Assembly (NCBI GenBank): GCA_963580455.1
Contig: OY756969.1
Coordinates: 21,114,760 to 21,178,759, forward strand
DNA length: 64,000 bases
Reading direction: 5' to 3'
Source: Euonymus europaeus
Taxonomy: Eukaryota > Streptophyta > Magnoliopsida > Celastrales > Celastraceae
Shown: positions 1 through 11,580 of the stretch, one piece after another
Layout: each line of letters begins with the position of its first letter
How positions within the stretch are numbered: position 1 is the stretch's first letter
Made by a program: the position numbers and the translations under genes
Notes under the pieces: model-generated
Databases searched by the model: none
What the model was told of the DNA's origin: nothing
What the model saw: only the letters and a program-made list of their open reading frames with translations

Positions 1-1934
1 AAAGGTGGAATTTGACAAAGAAAATGGAGTGCTCTACTAGAATATCTTTTTTCGCTTTTAAAAATAGTTTTGAGTATAGTTTTTAGAAACAGTTTTTAGG
101 AATAAAAACTAATAAAAAAATTCATTTGGTTGGTGTTATTTCACTAAATTTTCAGAAACTGAAAACATTAATTAAAATTGAAATTTATTTGAAATTCAGT
201 CAAATTAAAATGAAATTAATCAAAATTAAATTCAAATTCAAGTTCTTGGGTCAATACCGGGTCGAGGCGTTCCGGTGTCTCATCTGACCGGAAAAGCACT
301 GGGTTAGATGCTTCTCATGCCGGAGAGTCCAATGGAGGTGGTGGATGTCACTGACATTGGCCATGGTGGCCGGATCGAGCCTTTTTCTACACAGTGGTCG
401 AACTCTTCTGAGAGAGATTCCAGGAGCTACGGTTGATGAAACGAGACGAGATTGGTTGGGTTTTCTTGCTCTTAATCTCATTTCAGTCAAGCAAGTTCAG
501 TATAAGCAACTATGCTCCACCCATGCTCATTCTGGGATGGATTCCTCGGATTGATGTTTTGACTTCCACGATCTACAACCCTTGACATCGAGGTTCCAGG
601 CTACAACATGGCATACATATATTTAGATGGCTGAAAATTATTCTTGTCAAGATGACATTTTCATCAAAACAGAATGCTTAATGCAAATGCAGTGTTCATT
701 AAAACAGGTTTGCACTTTTTATTGGATTCCTGCTCATGGTAAAAGTATTGAGCTAAGCACTTTGTGAAAGGAGCTTCAACATATAGATTTGAGTTCACAA
801 CTTAGATTGAAACTAAGCACCATTGAGATATTAATAAAAAATGTGTAGACCATCTAAAAGCAAAGAAGGCAAATAACTTAGAAGACCAATAATATTAAAT
901 GAATTCAACAGCCACACTAAAATTAAAGAAACTCTAAACCCTAAACTCATTGAATACCCACCTCAGAACCTTAATTGAAATGCCAAGCCAAAATAGGGGA
1001 ACCCTAAGTCCAATCCTAAATCAATACCCAACTAAGAACCCTAAGCGAATACCCAAGTAAGAACTATGATTTGAACCACAAAACGCTTTAGAAACCCCAA
1101 ATTGTAACAAAGCAAGCAAAACGTAGACAAAAATCGCGACAGAAATCCCAAATCGAAATAGATTCCCAAATTGTCAATTGTAACCCCAATTGAAACAGAG
1201 ACTAAAATCGAAACACAAACCCCAAATCTATGTCGCGTATATGGAAAAAGTAGAAGTGTATGAAAGACGAACCTGTATTTGTAGTCTGCGTCGGAGCTTG
1301 AGGGAGACTACCAATGGAGGACGAAGAGGAAAAGCTGCTATCTGCATTTGCTGCGCACAAAGAGGGCTCCATTTTGTTTGTGCGAGTTTGGTTTAGGGTT
1401 AGGTCACGATCAAGAATGACATGGATTCCATGTGGATTCAATTTTTCTAAAAACAAATATCCACGTGGAACAGTTAACAACCACATCACCAATATTTAAT
1501 ATAAAATGGCTTCAGGGGCTAACGTGACCGTTTTTATAAGTTGAGGGGTCATTTTGACCTGGAAAAAAAATTAAGGACCAAAACGATCCAAAAAGCAAAA
1601 TTGAGGGACATTTCCGATACTTTCCAAAAAAACAAACATAATAGAATTGATTAATCTTTTACTTTTAGAATTGAATACGTGATGCCAAATCGGGCACCGA
1701 GACTTCCCACTTAGACACCGCACTCGCACCACAAACATTTGCATTAATAAGTAGTGGGTGTGCGCGGTCATCTACGTCTTCTCTTCGAAAACTCTCGCTG
1801 TCAAGTGATTCCAAACAAAATTGGATTACTCGAGGGGGTGTTGGGTTACAAGGACACAATAATAATGCTTATTTTGTTGTTTACAGACAGTGATGTAGCA
1901 GTATAGGGAGACAGAGGAGAGCTAACATAGGAAA
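1..1934. other. intergenic and 5' flank of the BAC1-like gene
   Basis: No gene is recognised. Bases 1-240 are very AT-rich. Bases 250-540 are more GC-rich and open in two frames on opposite strands, but neither translation resembles a family I know. Bases 1500-1620 hold phrases of the type found in Mutator-like terminal repeats (a gaggggtcattttgacc phrase), so a decayed element end is possible. The last 100 bases before 1935 are probably the 5' UTR of the carrier gene. Confidence 0.4.
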
Positions 1935-3860
1935 ATGGAGGAGATTTCCGGTTACCGGGAGTATTTGGCAGGTTTGATCGCCGGCGTTGCCACCGTCGCT
2001 ATTGGTCATCCCTTTGACACCGTCAAGGTATCTTTGACGTTTGTATTCAAGTACTCTATTTTTCAATGACGTTTCGAATTTTACAATTTAACGGTTGAAT
2101 CATCGTTTAATTTCTCTGCATTTGTGAAACATTTATGGGAGGAACTTGATTTGTTTTTTATTTTACCTGAACTTGATTTTTATTTATTTATTTGGGCTCG
2201 ACTTATGTTGATTTCAGCTGTACTTCTGGAAGTATTCTTGTGCATACCAGGTGTTTGATGAAAGGTCTTAACCGTTTGCTCAATGTATAAGGTGAAGCTG
2301 CAAAAACATAATACTGAAGCTCATGGGATCAAGTATAGGAACGGATTGCATTGCACGGGTAGGATACTAAAGACAGAAGGGGTATGGTTCTCATAATGTT
2401 GCTTTCCTTTAGGCAAAATTTTCATTCAGATTTAAAAAATTGGTTTAGCTGGATTCATCTGCATTAAATTTCCTCTGTCATCTCCTTTCCTCTTCTCCTT
2501 GGGGCCTGTATTCAGAATCGTTCACCTTTTTTTGTATTTTTTACTTTCCGAGGAGAACTGAGAGATTGCTGTTTTTAACAGATTAGAGGACTTTATACAG
2601 GGGCAACATCATCTTTTATTGGGGTGGCTTTTGAGAGTTCAATTCTTTTTGGCATTTACTCGCAGACAAAACAGTCTCTACAGGTTTGCATATAAGTATA
2701 TTGGAGTAGCTGTTTTTTGTTTGTTATTTACAATTGTTGGAGAAGCATAAGGAGACTAGTTTCTTTCAATGATCTTGTGGCTATTCAATGAAACATATCT
2801 CAAGTCTATTGGATACTAGTTGTGAGCAATTTTCTTCTCTTGCTTAAAAAGGGAGGATTACGAAGCGATAAACCACTGCCGAAAGTCATAGTTCCATCGG
2901 CAGCTTTTAGTGGAGCTATAATTAGTTTCGTCTTATGTCCATCTGAGCTGGTTAAGGTGAGTAGTTTGGGAAGCTGATGTGTTTCAGTGTTATTCTTCTT
3001 GCTATACTTGTTATTTGTCATATGATGACCTTGATATTCTCCAGTGTAGGATGCAAGTTCAGGGAACTGACTCAGTGGTTCCAAAGTCCAGCAGATACAG
3101 TGGTTCACTGGATTGTGCACTTCAAACTGTGAAAAGTGAAGGGGTAAGAAAAACATATGCTTACCTTGTCCTTACGTAATGTTTCATGTGGGTTTGGGAC
3201 TGATGTGAAATTGCAGGTTACTGGCATTTTTCGTGGAGGTCTTGCTACGTTTTTAAGAGAATCTCTTGGAAATGCAGTCTTCTTTAGTGTTTATGAGTAT
3301 GTTCGTCATTACATGCATTCACAACTGAAAGCTGATTCCTTTGACGACAGCCATTTGTTTGACATGGGTGTTGGCATTGTTAGTGGTGGCCTTGGTGGTG
3401 TAGCTGTAAGCATTTTTACTACCTTGTGTATAAGTGAGCAAAAGCATTACTACAAATACCACTCGTGTCCTTTCTTAATTTCGTTTTTGCCTGCTCATTT
3501 TCCAGTTCTGGTCTACTGTTCTGCCTTTGGACGTGGCAAAAACCATTATTCAGACTTCACCAGATAGAAGCTCTTCTAGAAATCCATTTCAAGTTCTGAA
3601 CATGGTAAGATCTTCTGATGCCTTACATATCTGATATCTCCCACTTATCTCTGCCCAGCACCGTGAATGGCCATATAAAGCTCAATAGTTACAGATAGAG
3701 AGGCTAATTATGTCTCTTTTGGTAGATCTACAGGAGTACTGGACTTAAAGGATGCTATGCTGGTTTAGGTCCCACAGTAGTAAGAGCATTTCCTGCTAAT
3801 GCTGCTGCAATTGTCACCTGGGAGCTAGCTATGAAAATGTTGGGAGTCAAGCACGATTAA
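1935..3860 (+). CDS. BAC1: mitochondrial basic amino acid carrier, BAC1-like (8 exons, 303 aa)
   Basis: Exons 1935-2027, 2292-2381, 2582-2683, 2852-2956, 3045-3143, 3217-3405, 3506-3604 and 3726-3860 are all phase 0, have GT-AG introns and give 303 residues, the usual length of a mitochondrial carrier. The threefold carrier signature PX[DE]XX[KR] is seen as HPFDTVK (residues 25-31), CPSELVK (end of exon 4) and LPLDVAK (exon 7), each opening one of three paired-helix repeats. Such proteins sit in the inner mitochondrial membrane. From memory the closest relative is Arabidopsis BAC1 (At2g33820), which exchanges arginine, lysine, ornithine and histidine; the FRGG, GNAVFF and RAFPANAAAI stretches match it. 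The ATG follows a gaaa context and matches the family's N-terminus. No damage is seen. Substrate is inferred from family resemblance only. Confidence 0.93.
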
Positions 3861-5178
3861 AGATAATTCATAATTCACTTAATAATGTTTTTGCTTGACC
3901 TTTCGAGCACCAAAGGCTAGGCTGTGTATGTTTCTTGAATCTTTGGATACACACTATGCAGTTTAATTTAAATTTCAGAGAGGAGTGCTCTACAGTTCTG
4001 CTAGACACATAAAAAAGATCATAAGTGACAAATTTGTTCGTATTTTCTGGTTGGCAGTTGGCACACATAATTGGTTCCATGGTCTGGTTGAAGAGGTTGT
4101 TTAAGCACGCCGTGTCTCTGTTCTCCATCCGGGTAATGTTTATTGAGCTTGTTTCATAGAAACAGTGAGCAGAAATTTGATTGATACTGCTTCTGATTTG
4201 TGTACGGACACAGAACTGTCATGCTGATGAATCTTTCTAGTTCTTCTGTGTCAAACTTGGCATGTCCATATCTTAATTTTAATTGATTCTTGCATTGCTT
4301 CACCTTTTCTATTCTCTGATTGAATCTTGATTGAAAGTTCGTTTATTCATCATTTTCTATTCTCTGATTGCTTGCTTACTGGTGGAAAACCAGACAAAAG
4401 CTCACACATTGCTTCTCCTTTTCTAATCTCTGATTGCTTGCTTACTTACTGATGGAAAACCAAACAAAAGCTCACAACAATGCTAAATTCTATGATTGCT
4501 TGCTTACTGGTGGAAAACTAAACAGAAGGTCACACATTGCTTCCCACCGAATGATACAGCGTGTACACGACAGTGCTTATGACTGCCTAAAACATACATG
4601 ATGCAGTTTCTGGATAGCAGCACCTCCCTGCGTGTTTTTTCACCCACTTCTATTCAACTACTTGTCTGCTCTTGCTGCTAACATCCAAGCTAGCTTCCAC
4701 AATTGACCGTTTTAAGGGAAATAACAATATGACAAATGAAAAAGAGAGAAGCCATGGAAATCGAATCAAAATTTGTAGCTTAGCATAATTATAAATTATC
4801 GGATACAGAGACTCACTCTCTAGTCTCTCTCCCTTCTCTCTTGAAAGTAGCCCACAGCATCCCCCGAGGAGGAGGAGGAGGAAGCGTTTGCCGCCTGCCT
4901 TCTCCAATCTTTCCCTTATGTTTGTTTTTCTGTTCCTTTGCATATCAATAAATCTGTGGTTTGGGGTGATTTGGCTGGATGTTCGTGCAGTTCTACTATA
5001 ATTTTGGAGGGAAGCCATTTCTCATGTGGTGGTTAGAGGTCTTATGGTCTCAGATTTGATTTTGGGTGGAACTTATGGATTCTGGCTTATACAAGCACCT
5101 GTTTTCAAATATATCGTGATAGTAGCAGATTTTTTCAGATGTTGCCCTTTTAGGATGTTATCTACCATTGTTGAGTTC
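3861..5178. other. 3' flank of BAC1-like gene; no recognised gene
   Basis: The first ~300 bases are probably the 3' UTR of the carrier gene. Bases 4366-4550 hold a threefold repeat (listed separately). Bases 4640-5170 contain an open stretch on the minus strand, but its translation is low in complexity and unrelated to families I know. This DNA is the target of the LINE insertion that begins at the poly-T at 5179. Confidence 0.4.
4366..4550. repeat. imperfect tandem repeat, ~65 bp x 3
   Basis: The phrase gattgcttgcttact followed by a tggaaaac..aaacaaaagctcaca segment occurs three times, beginning near 4367, 4432 and 4493. Spacing is about 61-66 bases and the copies have diverged slightly. 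It lies in non-coding DNA downstream of the carrier gene. Confidence 0.75.
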
Positions 5179-5209
5179 TTTTTTTTTTTTGAAGAAATAG
5201 GAAATCTCA

Positions 5210-6268
5210 TTAATTTAGATCAAATAGCAATACATCATGGATCAAAGGAGTGGGAGAACCACTCCAAACCCCCAGGCTAGACAAAGAATCAGCAGCCTGA
5301 GCAAGGACATGAGCTACCTGATTCGCAGGCCTCTTTACAAAACTAAAACAACAAGTAACGAAGTCTTTTGCCAAGACTTTACAATCATCAACAATAATGC
5401 CAAAATAAGATGAATCCTCTATGATACTGTGAAGAGCATTAACAAAAACTTGAGAATCCGATTCAATAATGATTCTTGAGACTCCTTTATCTTTGAGCCA
5501 ATTCAGCGCCTCTCTGCAAGTAAGAGCTTCTACCATTAAAGGAAGTAAAGGACCAAACAATATAGAACTCCTCGCAGCAACAAAATCTCGAACATCTGAG
5601 CGTACTACACATCCCATAACAAGTCTTTGAGTTTGGGTAAACAAAGTTGCATCAATGTTGCACTTTAACATCCCCGAAGCAGGTTTTTGCCACCTAGTGA
5701 TCACAGTCTGAGAATGAGACTTGTCAATCACACCAGAATTATGGGCGACCTGCCATTGTGAGAGAGCAGAAGAGGAGTTGGACAAAACAACAACATCAGA
5801 ACTCCTCCTTAGATTCCAAACCAGATTATTCCTATTGAGCCATATACCCCAGCAAAACATAGCAGCCAACTCCAACTCCCTAGTACTACTAGACTGAGTC
5901 ATATGAATCCACCAACCACTAAACGAATCCACATGGCCCCAAGTATTGTTGACAGAAAAGACAACCCACAACTGCCGAGCTTGAGAACAAGAGACCAAAG
6001 CATGAAGCGAGTCCTCCAATTCAACATTACAAACTGGGCACAAATGAGTCACATCAACATGCTTCATTTTTAGAGCAGCCATTGTTGGAAGACAGTTTGA
6101 GCAAGTTCGCCAAATCAAGTTCTTAACTTTAGCAGGCACCTGTAACTTCCAAACTGGATTCCATGGAATCTGATTAGTAGTGGCAGAAGAAGAACTATCA
6201 ACCAGCTCAGTTAAAAAGTGATACCCACTCTTCACTGTATAAATCCCTCTACTGTCCAAAGTCCACAT
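5210..6268 (-). pseudogene. LINE ORF2 C-terminal fragment: zf-RVT and RNase H domains
   Basis: A 352-residue open stretch. Its N-terminal third carries the zf-RVT pattern (WRTCSNCLPT, then CPVCNVELEDSLHALVSC), and its C-terminal half is a plant LINE RNase H: KCNIDA, an E in MVEALTCREA, IIESDS for the third acidic site, and NQVAHVLAQAA near the end. It stops 20 bases before the poly-A run. Such proteins are often labelled putative ribonuclease H in plant genomes. It is a transposon fragment, not a host gene. Confidence 0.85.
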
Positions 6269-6446
6269 TCATTGATCCCCCTCCTGCGATTAGTCAAAGG
6301 AATATTTAGGATCAAATCTCAATCCCTAACACTGGAAATATTTGAAACATCCGCTTCATTCCAGCACATATCCTCTGACCGGATCAAAGAATTAACCTTG
6401 ATGTCCTGTATTTGATGATTAAAAGAGGAAACCGCATAAGGATGCT

Positions 6447-6791
6447 CTACATCAGGTAACCCGGGTCAGCAAAAACACTAACCTGGCTTCCATCATCAAT
6501 CCTCCACCTGACACCCTTCCTAATCAAATCTTGTGCCTCCATGATACTCCTCCAAATGTAACTAGGATTGGATCCTAACTTAACAAACAAGAAAGGACCC
6601 GAAGGATAATAACGAGCCTTGAAGATTCTTGCTGTTAAAGAAAGAGGAGAAATAAGTAAGCACCACCCTTGTTTCTTGAGCATAGCAATATTAAAAGCTC
6701 GAAGCTTAAGAAAGCCCATGTCTCCCTTACTTTTGTGCGCACATAATCTGTCCCACTTCATCCAATTAATCCCTTTTTTTCTTCCCATCAC
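6447..6791 (-). pseudogene. LINE ORF2 fragment downstream of the reverse transcriptase core
   Basis: A 114-residue open stretch with the hallmark linker of plant LINEs: GINWMKWDRLC, GDMGFLKLRAFNIAMLKKQGW, KARYYP and PSYIWRSIMEAQDLI...WRIDDGSQVSVFADP. A frame change in the A-run just upstream separates it from the WWG-type segment that normally precedes it. It belongs to the same truncated LINE as the RNase H fragment at lower coordinates. Confidence 0.8.
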
Positions 6792-6978
6792 GACCCCATC
6801 AAAAGGAGTTCATTCATCCAACTTTGGTATTTTTCCCAACTAAAGTTGTATCCCGAAGTACTTAAGCCTAGTATAGTCAAGCCCAATATTGTAGCACAAT
6901 TAACACGAGAACTAATGGGCCAGGACAAGCTAAGCCCAAATCATGTCAGAGCTAAATAATTTGAACAAAAATAAGATA

Positions 6979-7331
6979 GTGTTTGGTAGAGTGTAAGTTT
7001 TAATAACGTATAATTTGTAAATCGTATAAATTGTCAAATAAGTTATGTCATGTTTGGTAGAGCCTAAGTTTATGATTGTGTATAAACTGTCAATTTACTA
7101 CTAGGGTTATGTAAAATAGTTTAACAATGAAATAAAATCTATCGAATATGAATTTTGTTAGAAAGAATTTTACACGTTAAATTCGAATATGTAATCTTTT
7201 TTAAAATTTAACATATATTTTGAGAGAAGAGAAAATGTATGAAAGAGACAGAAACAATAAGAGAATTTTTTAATGTGCATGTTAACACGGATGGATAAAA
7301 TATATAAGTCGTAATTCGCTCTACCAAATCC
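6979..7331. mobile_element. foldback element, probable MITE
   Basis: The left end reads gtgtttggtagagtg and the right end is its approximate inverse (cgctctaccaaatcctc). The interior is AT-rich and non-coding. A second direct copy of the gtttggtagag phrase lies at about 7051. The GTTTGGTAG-type ends resemble PIF/Harbinger or hAT MITEs of plants. I could not define a target duplication, so ends are approximate. Confidence 0.45.
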
Positions 7332-8170
7332 TCATTGAAAATTTAATTGACGTGGGCCGACTACTGGTTTGAAGTGTAGGTGGTCGAGGCTACTTTTGGA
7401 AAATGCTGCAATTTTTGTCAACATTCTCTCTTCAGGTGGACAATATTGGACAACAGCAAAAGACACAGATGAGGGGAAATATCATAATTAAAACTACACA
7501 TAATTAATATAATACTACACATAATTAATTATGAACCCATTCTATTCTATAATCAATTAAAAAATATCATCATTAAAATTTTAAAATAAGATTTAATTAT
7601 CTTTCGACTCTTCTTTTGATTCCTATTATTAAATTCAATAGTGGGAGAATCTCAACATCAATGCCCTACCCCATAATCAATTTGTCACGTAAGACTTCAT
7701 CCGACAAATCTATATTCAACGAATTTCTAATATACACTAATTTTGAATATTTTCCGTGCGGAATCTCCTCCTTCACCACATATTTAGGTATGGTGGTGGC
7801 CCCATCACTTATGGGGGCACCACCACACTCAAGTGTGTGGTGATTGATGTATCTCATATGGAAAAATCTCTGCGAAATCTCTCATGTGATAAGGGCTGGT
7901 ATAATTTTTATATATAATTCTCTTAGTCCCACAGGAGGGGCAACTATTGTAAGTTGAAACTTCCATGAGCAAACGTCCACAAGTTTCTAACCCTATTAGT
8001 GAAACGAATTGAATTTGGGAAAATAATATGTAACCCATATTTTGGGAACTCATAATAGTTCATATTTAGTTATTATTAATTTTTTATTCTAATTAATTAT
8101 TATAATGTCTTAATCAGTATGTTGAACATGTACTTTGGTTTTATGATTTTATTCTAATTAATTATTAGTT
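7332..8170. other. intergenic, nothing recognised
   Basis: AT-rich DNA without a convincing gene. Short open frames at 7616-8053 on both strands give no recognisable protein. Confidence 0.4.
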
Positions 8171-8466
8171 CATTAGAGTTTAGCGAATTCGTTTATCTTA
8201 AGGTTTAACACTTATTATTAGGTATCGCATAAAAATCTGATACGCAGGCCCATTAGGATTTAGCGAATATATTTTTCTTAGGATTTGACACTTATTGTTT
8301 AGGTTATAACATAAAAATCCGATATACGAGTCAATTAGAGTTTAGCAAATACGTTCCTCTTAGAATTTAACATTTACTGTTTACGTTATAACATGAAAAT
8401 CAAATATACGAGCCTGTTAGTACTTAACAAATCCGTTTTTTTTTATAATTTAACACATATTATTTA
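8171..8466. repeat. tandem repeat, ~80-82 bp unit, about 4 copies
   Basis: Each unit begins with a ttagRgtttagcgaat-type phrase, runs through cttaggRtttaacacttatt and ends with ataaaaatccgatatacgag. Copies begin near 8171, 8251, 8332 and 8414; the last is partial. No reading frame is maintained. A related two-unit copy occurs inverted at 48721-48856, so this is a dispersed repeat family. Confidence 0.8.
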
Positions 8467-8559
8467 GAAATTGACTATCATCAGCTTCTAAAATATGAGC
8501 TATTTATCACTAACCCTTGAATTTATTTATAAATGTGATAGGGAAGAACCTCACTGAAT

Positions 8560-9180
8560 TTTTTTGTCAGGCATAAACATCACCCATTCTCATTTTAGTC
8601 GGTCTCCACCAACGTCTAAAGTATATGCTCTTATATTGGACTAACTTGACCGTCGGAGGCTCAACAACCAACACCCCCGCAGTCGGTCATTGGGTGGCTA
8701 CGAATAGTATTTTGGATTGTTTTATCGGCTGCATCCAGGTCAACATTTAAAGGTTATCAGTGGCCCGCCAAAGCTTAAGCTTCTATCTAGCTCAACAATT
8801 ATAGATTTGGGCCTCTACAAATTGTTATTTGATTTCACTATAAATAGCACCCATTGTAACCATGAGAGAATAATAAAAAATACTAACTCTACCCGTGAAT
8901 GTAGGCATTCTTGCCGAACCACTCTAGCTATCTAGCTCAACAATTATAGATTCAGGCTTCTACAAATTGTTATTTGATTTCACTATAAATAGCATCAATT
9001 GTAACCATGGGAGAATAATAAAAAAAATATTAATTTTACCCGTGGACGTAGGCATTCTTGCTTAATCATGTACTTTCTCCGTGTCCTTTAATTTATTGCT
9101 TATTTAATTCCTTAGTCGTTGTATGCTTGCATTCAACCCAAGAATCATAATATCGATGCGAGTTTTTGCATCGACAAGTA
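8560..9180 (+). mobile_element. LTR-retrotransposon remnant (LTR, U3-R-U5 part)
   Basis: The segment reads like a plant LTR: a gaccgtcggaggctcaac phrase, a TATA box (ctataaatag), a ttgtaacc start region, gagaataataaa as poly-A signal and an acccgtggacgtaggc phrase typical of the U5 of many plant retrotransposons. The TATA-to-U5 part is duplicated in tandem. No gag or pol follows, so it is a solo or broken LTR; boundaries are uncertain. Confidence 0.6.
8784..9062 (+). repeat. 145-bp tandem duplication inside the LTR remnant
   Basis: Bases 8784-8928 and 8929-9062 are near copies: both begin tatctagctcaacaatta and hold ctataaatagca, gagaataataaa and gtaggcattcttgc in the same order. The period is 145. 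Only scattered substitutions separate them, so the duplication is fairly young compared with the rest of the remnant. Confidence 0.88.
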
Positions 9181-9235
9181 CTACATTATAGAACTACTTG
9201 AACATGTGAAAAGTGATTGATTGTGATAACTGATT

Positions 9236-9263
9236 GCCAAAGCAATTGCACTATTGCTTTGGC
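9236..9263. repeat. perfect hairpin, 11-bp stem, 6-nt loop
   Basis: GCCAAAGCAAT (9236-9246), loop tgcact, ATTGCTTTGGC (9253-9263). It lies between the LTR remnant and the copia LTR, in DNA with no recognised gene. Confidence 0.8.
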
Positions 9264-9703
9264 AGAATCTTGTGCAAGAATAGACCAAACCTTCATTTGG
9301 GAAAATTCTCAAAACCAAACATTTTATGACATACGAGACAATTAATATTTCTCAATTAGGGAGATACACACATACTTACCAGTAGTACAGTTTCATTGTC
9401 ATCATCATGCTTCCACTCAGCGAAAGTGGAAAAATTAGGCTAAAGTGAGCTAATAACACAAGACTAGGATCATTAAGAAGAGTTTATTACTTCTTTGAGC
9501 ATTAATGCATGTGCAAGATTGTAAATGTCCTCAGATGTGCAAGCAAAGTGTAAATGTCCTCAGTCATCCCCAACCTTTGAAATCTCAAGATGCGATTGGC
9601 ATTTCTGTTTGAGGAAATATTCCACAGCTTTTACATCATGGTTTGTTACTTTCTCAATCCTTTTAACTTCCAAGGCATCATTGATGCTAAATCCAGTTAT
9701 CAG
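9264..9703. other. intergenic, nothing recognised
   Basis: Non-coding DNA between the hairpin and the copia 5' LTR. No gene, transposon end or regulatory element is recognised. Confidence 0.4.
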
Positions 9704-10068
9704 TGTTGAATTATTAATCTGCCGACAGTAGTCGGTTAGATTATTTAAAGTATTTAGGTTGATTTGACATGTGGGCTAATATATTAATCTGAATTATTGT
9801 GACGGCTATCTTAGGATAGGATTTATAGGGTCCTATTCCTATTAAGTATACCGATAAAAGGGTTTTGGTCCCTGAGGATGAATTATTAGTTTTCTATAAG
9901 TAAGGTTCTAATCCTATTGTTAGAACATAACTTGAAAAACAAAAGGAATTCAATTCTTGAAAGATTAAAACCTGCTGGATCCAACAATTCAAGAAACTTC
10001 ATGGATCGAGGTATGTTCTTGATTTTATTATTAATGATCTAGCATAGATCCTTGTGGCTAAATTAACA
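9704..10068 (+). repeat. 5' LTR of the copia element, 365 bp
   Basis: It starts TGTTGAATTA and ends TTAACA, which are inverted relatives and have the canonical TG...CA termini. Two bases after it comes the tRNA primer-binding site. No second copy is seen in the window, so insertion age cannot be estimated from LTR divergence. Confidence 0.8.
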
Positions 10069-10070
10069 AT

Positions 10071-10083
10071 TGGTATCAGAGCG
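10071..10083 (+). other. primer-binding site (initiator tRNA-Met type)
   Basis: TGGTATCAGAGCG lies two bases after the LTR's terminal CA. TGGTATCAGAGC is the standard complement of the 3' end of plant initiator tRNA-Met used by copia elements to prime minus-strand DNA. Confidence 0.9.
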
Positions 10084-11580
10084 GTTGTGCTAGATCATAA
10101 ATTCTTGAGCTATCTGTTTCTTTGCCAAATTTGTGTTGATTATGGATCGAGCCCGAAAAAGGAAGAAAATTTGTTTTTGTTGTTCTTGACAATACCACCC
10201 GATCCATCGATCTGGGTAGAGAAAGTCAAGCATGTGATTTGGTTCAAGAGTTGAGTTCGTTCGTTGTCTCTTTGTCATCAAGAATTGACAGAAATATTAC
10301 CGGATTCCGGTAAATCAAACCAACTCGAGACACATTTTTCTGAAAATTTTGAAGTTTTGTTTTGATATGGTTTTATGGATTGAGGCGTGGCTTTTGGTGT
10401 TATCACCGGACTCAAGAGGTTGAGCCCAGTGATCTCCGTCGCTTCACATCGCCGGCAACGGCGCTAGTTCAAGAGATGGTCGGGGTTGAAACCCACAAAG
10501 CCGATCCACGTGATCTGGTATTTCGGCCACCAAAACGAATTTTGCTGTAACAGACCGAGATTAAGGCGAGTTTTTCTGCCATTGGAGACGCCGGAAACGG
10601 CAGCCGCAAGCTGCGCCACCTGCGGCTTGCCTCCGCAGCATTTCGGGTGAAGAAGACGGGTCGCGTGACCCGTCTGGCTTCAACCCTTTTTTTTTGGGCT
10701 TTGGGCCAGATCAATTATTTGGGCTTTAATGAATTTTGGGCCAACTTGGATTAATTCAATTTTGGGCTTCATATGGTTTTGGGCTGATTATCTTAAATTG
10801 ATTTGGTTTCGGGCCAGACAAATTTTGGGCTACATATGGTTTTTTTTTGGGCTAATTGTCTTGAATTGCTTTTGGGCTTCTTAAAATTAAACCATACATA
10901 TTATTTGGTTCCTTTGGTCATTTGAGTTTTATAATGATTTATTTAAATTAATTCTTTGGTAAATTTAATTAAGTACACTTTAATTAAATTAGACCATAAC
11001 GACGTTGGGTCTAATTTTATTTATGGGCTTATCTATGAATTAAAGTATACGAATTAATAAGGGCCACATGGGCTGGCAATTTCATCTGATATTTCAGATA
11101 ATTAGATTGACACAATATGTTGTCAAAGTAACCTCTGTTGTATTAATTTGTTTATTTATGAAATATTAAGATGTGTGTATTATTATTCATGCGAGTAATG
11201 ATCGGCCCAAAGGAAGATTATTGTTTGGCCGAATAATAGATACACTTGTAGTAATAAACATGTGACAGTTATCAAGTTTACCATATGGGTAATAAGTCGG
11301 CCCAAAGGAAGGCTTATTGCTTGACAGGATTTACTGTCAATATTTGATTATTGTACTGTGAGTACCATTTGCAGTTGATGTTTATGTCCAAAGACAAGTC
11401 ATCAATGTTGTGCTCGGTATCTTGTTATATGCCCATCGTTTATGGTCATGTTATACAAATAATTAAATTTAATTATGTTTTGGTTATAACATGAAATTAC
11501 TGTGAGCTTATTATGTATATATTCTTTGTTCAGTATCTGCAAATGTTACAAATGTTTCTGCCAACATCAATTCAGTTCCT
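10084..11580 (+). other. copia 5' leader, with TGGGC-rich segment and probable intron
   Basis: No long frame is present. Bases 10680-10890 repeat a ttttgggct/ttgggcc phrase about ten times. Two related segments containing cggcccaaaggaag lie near 11200 and 11300. Just before the gag frame, ttctttgttcag at about 11532 looks like a 3' splice site followed by tatctgcaaatg, which fits copia elements whose gag start codon is joined by splicing. The splice is an inference. Confidence 0.5.

Larger units (their letters stand above)
5179..6840 (-). mobile_element. 5'-truncated LINE (L1-type non-LTR retrotransposon), 3' end with poly-A
   Basis: On the minus strand the element ends in a run of 12 A (poly-T at 5179-5190), as expected of a LINE tail. 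Upstream of it lie the 3' parts of a plant L1-type ORF2: the region after the reverse transcriptase, a zf-RVT zinc-binding segment and an RNase H domain. The reverse transcriptase core and everything 5' of it are missing, the normal result of incomplete reverse transcription. An A-run near 6775 causes a frame change and more breaks lie at 6270-6450, so the copy is dead. I could not find a convincing target site duplication. Confidence 0.85.

Noticed and set aside
250..554. Overlapping frames on both strands
   Set aside because: Translations have no recognisable domain and no neighbouring exons.
4650..5018. 122-residue minus-strand frame
   Set aside because: No motif, Ser/Leu-rich, no splice-compatible partner; likely chance.
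5210..6268. Host RNase H gene
   Set aside because: The zf-RVT segment, adjacent LINE pieces and poly-A tail show it is the end of a LINE.
8171..8466. CRISPR-like array
   Set aside because: Units are contiguous without unique spacers, in a plant genome; it is a tandem repeat.
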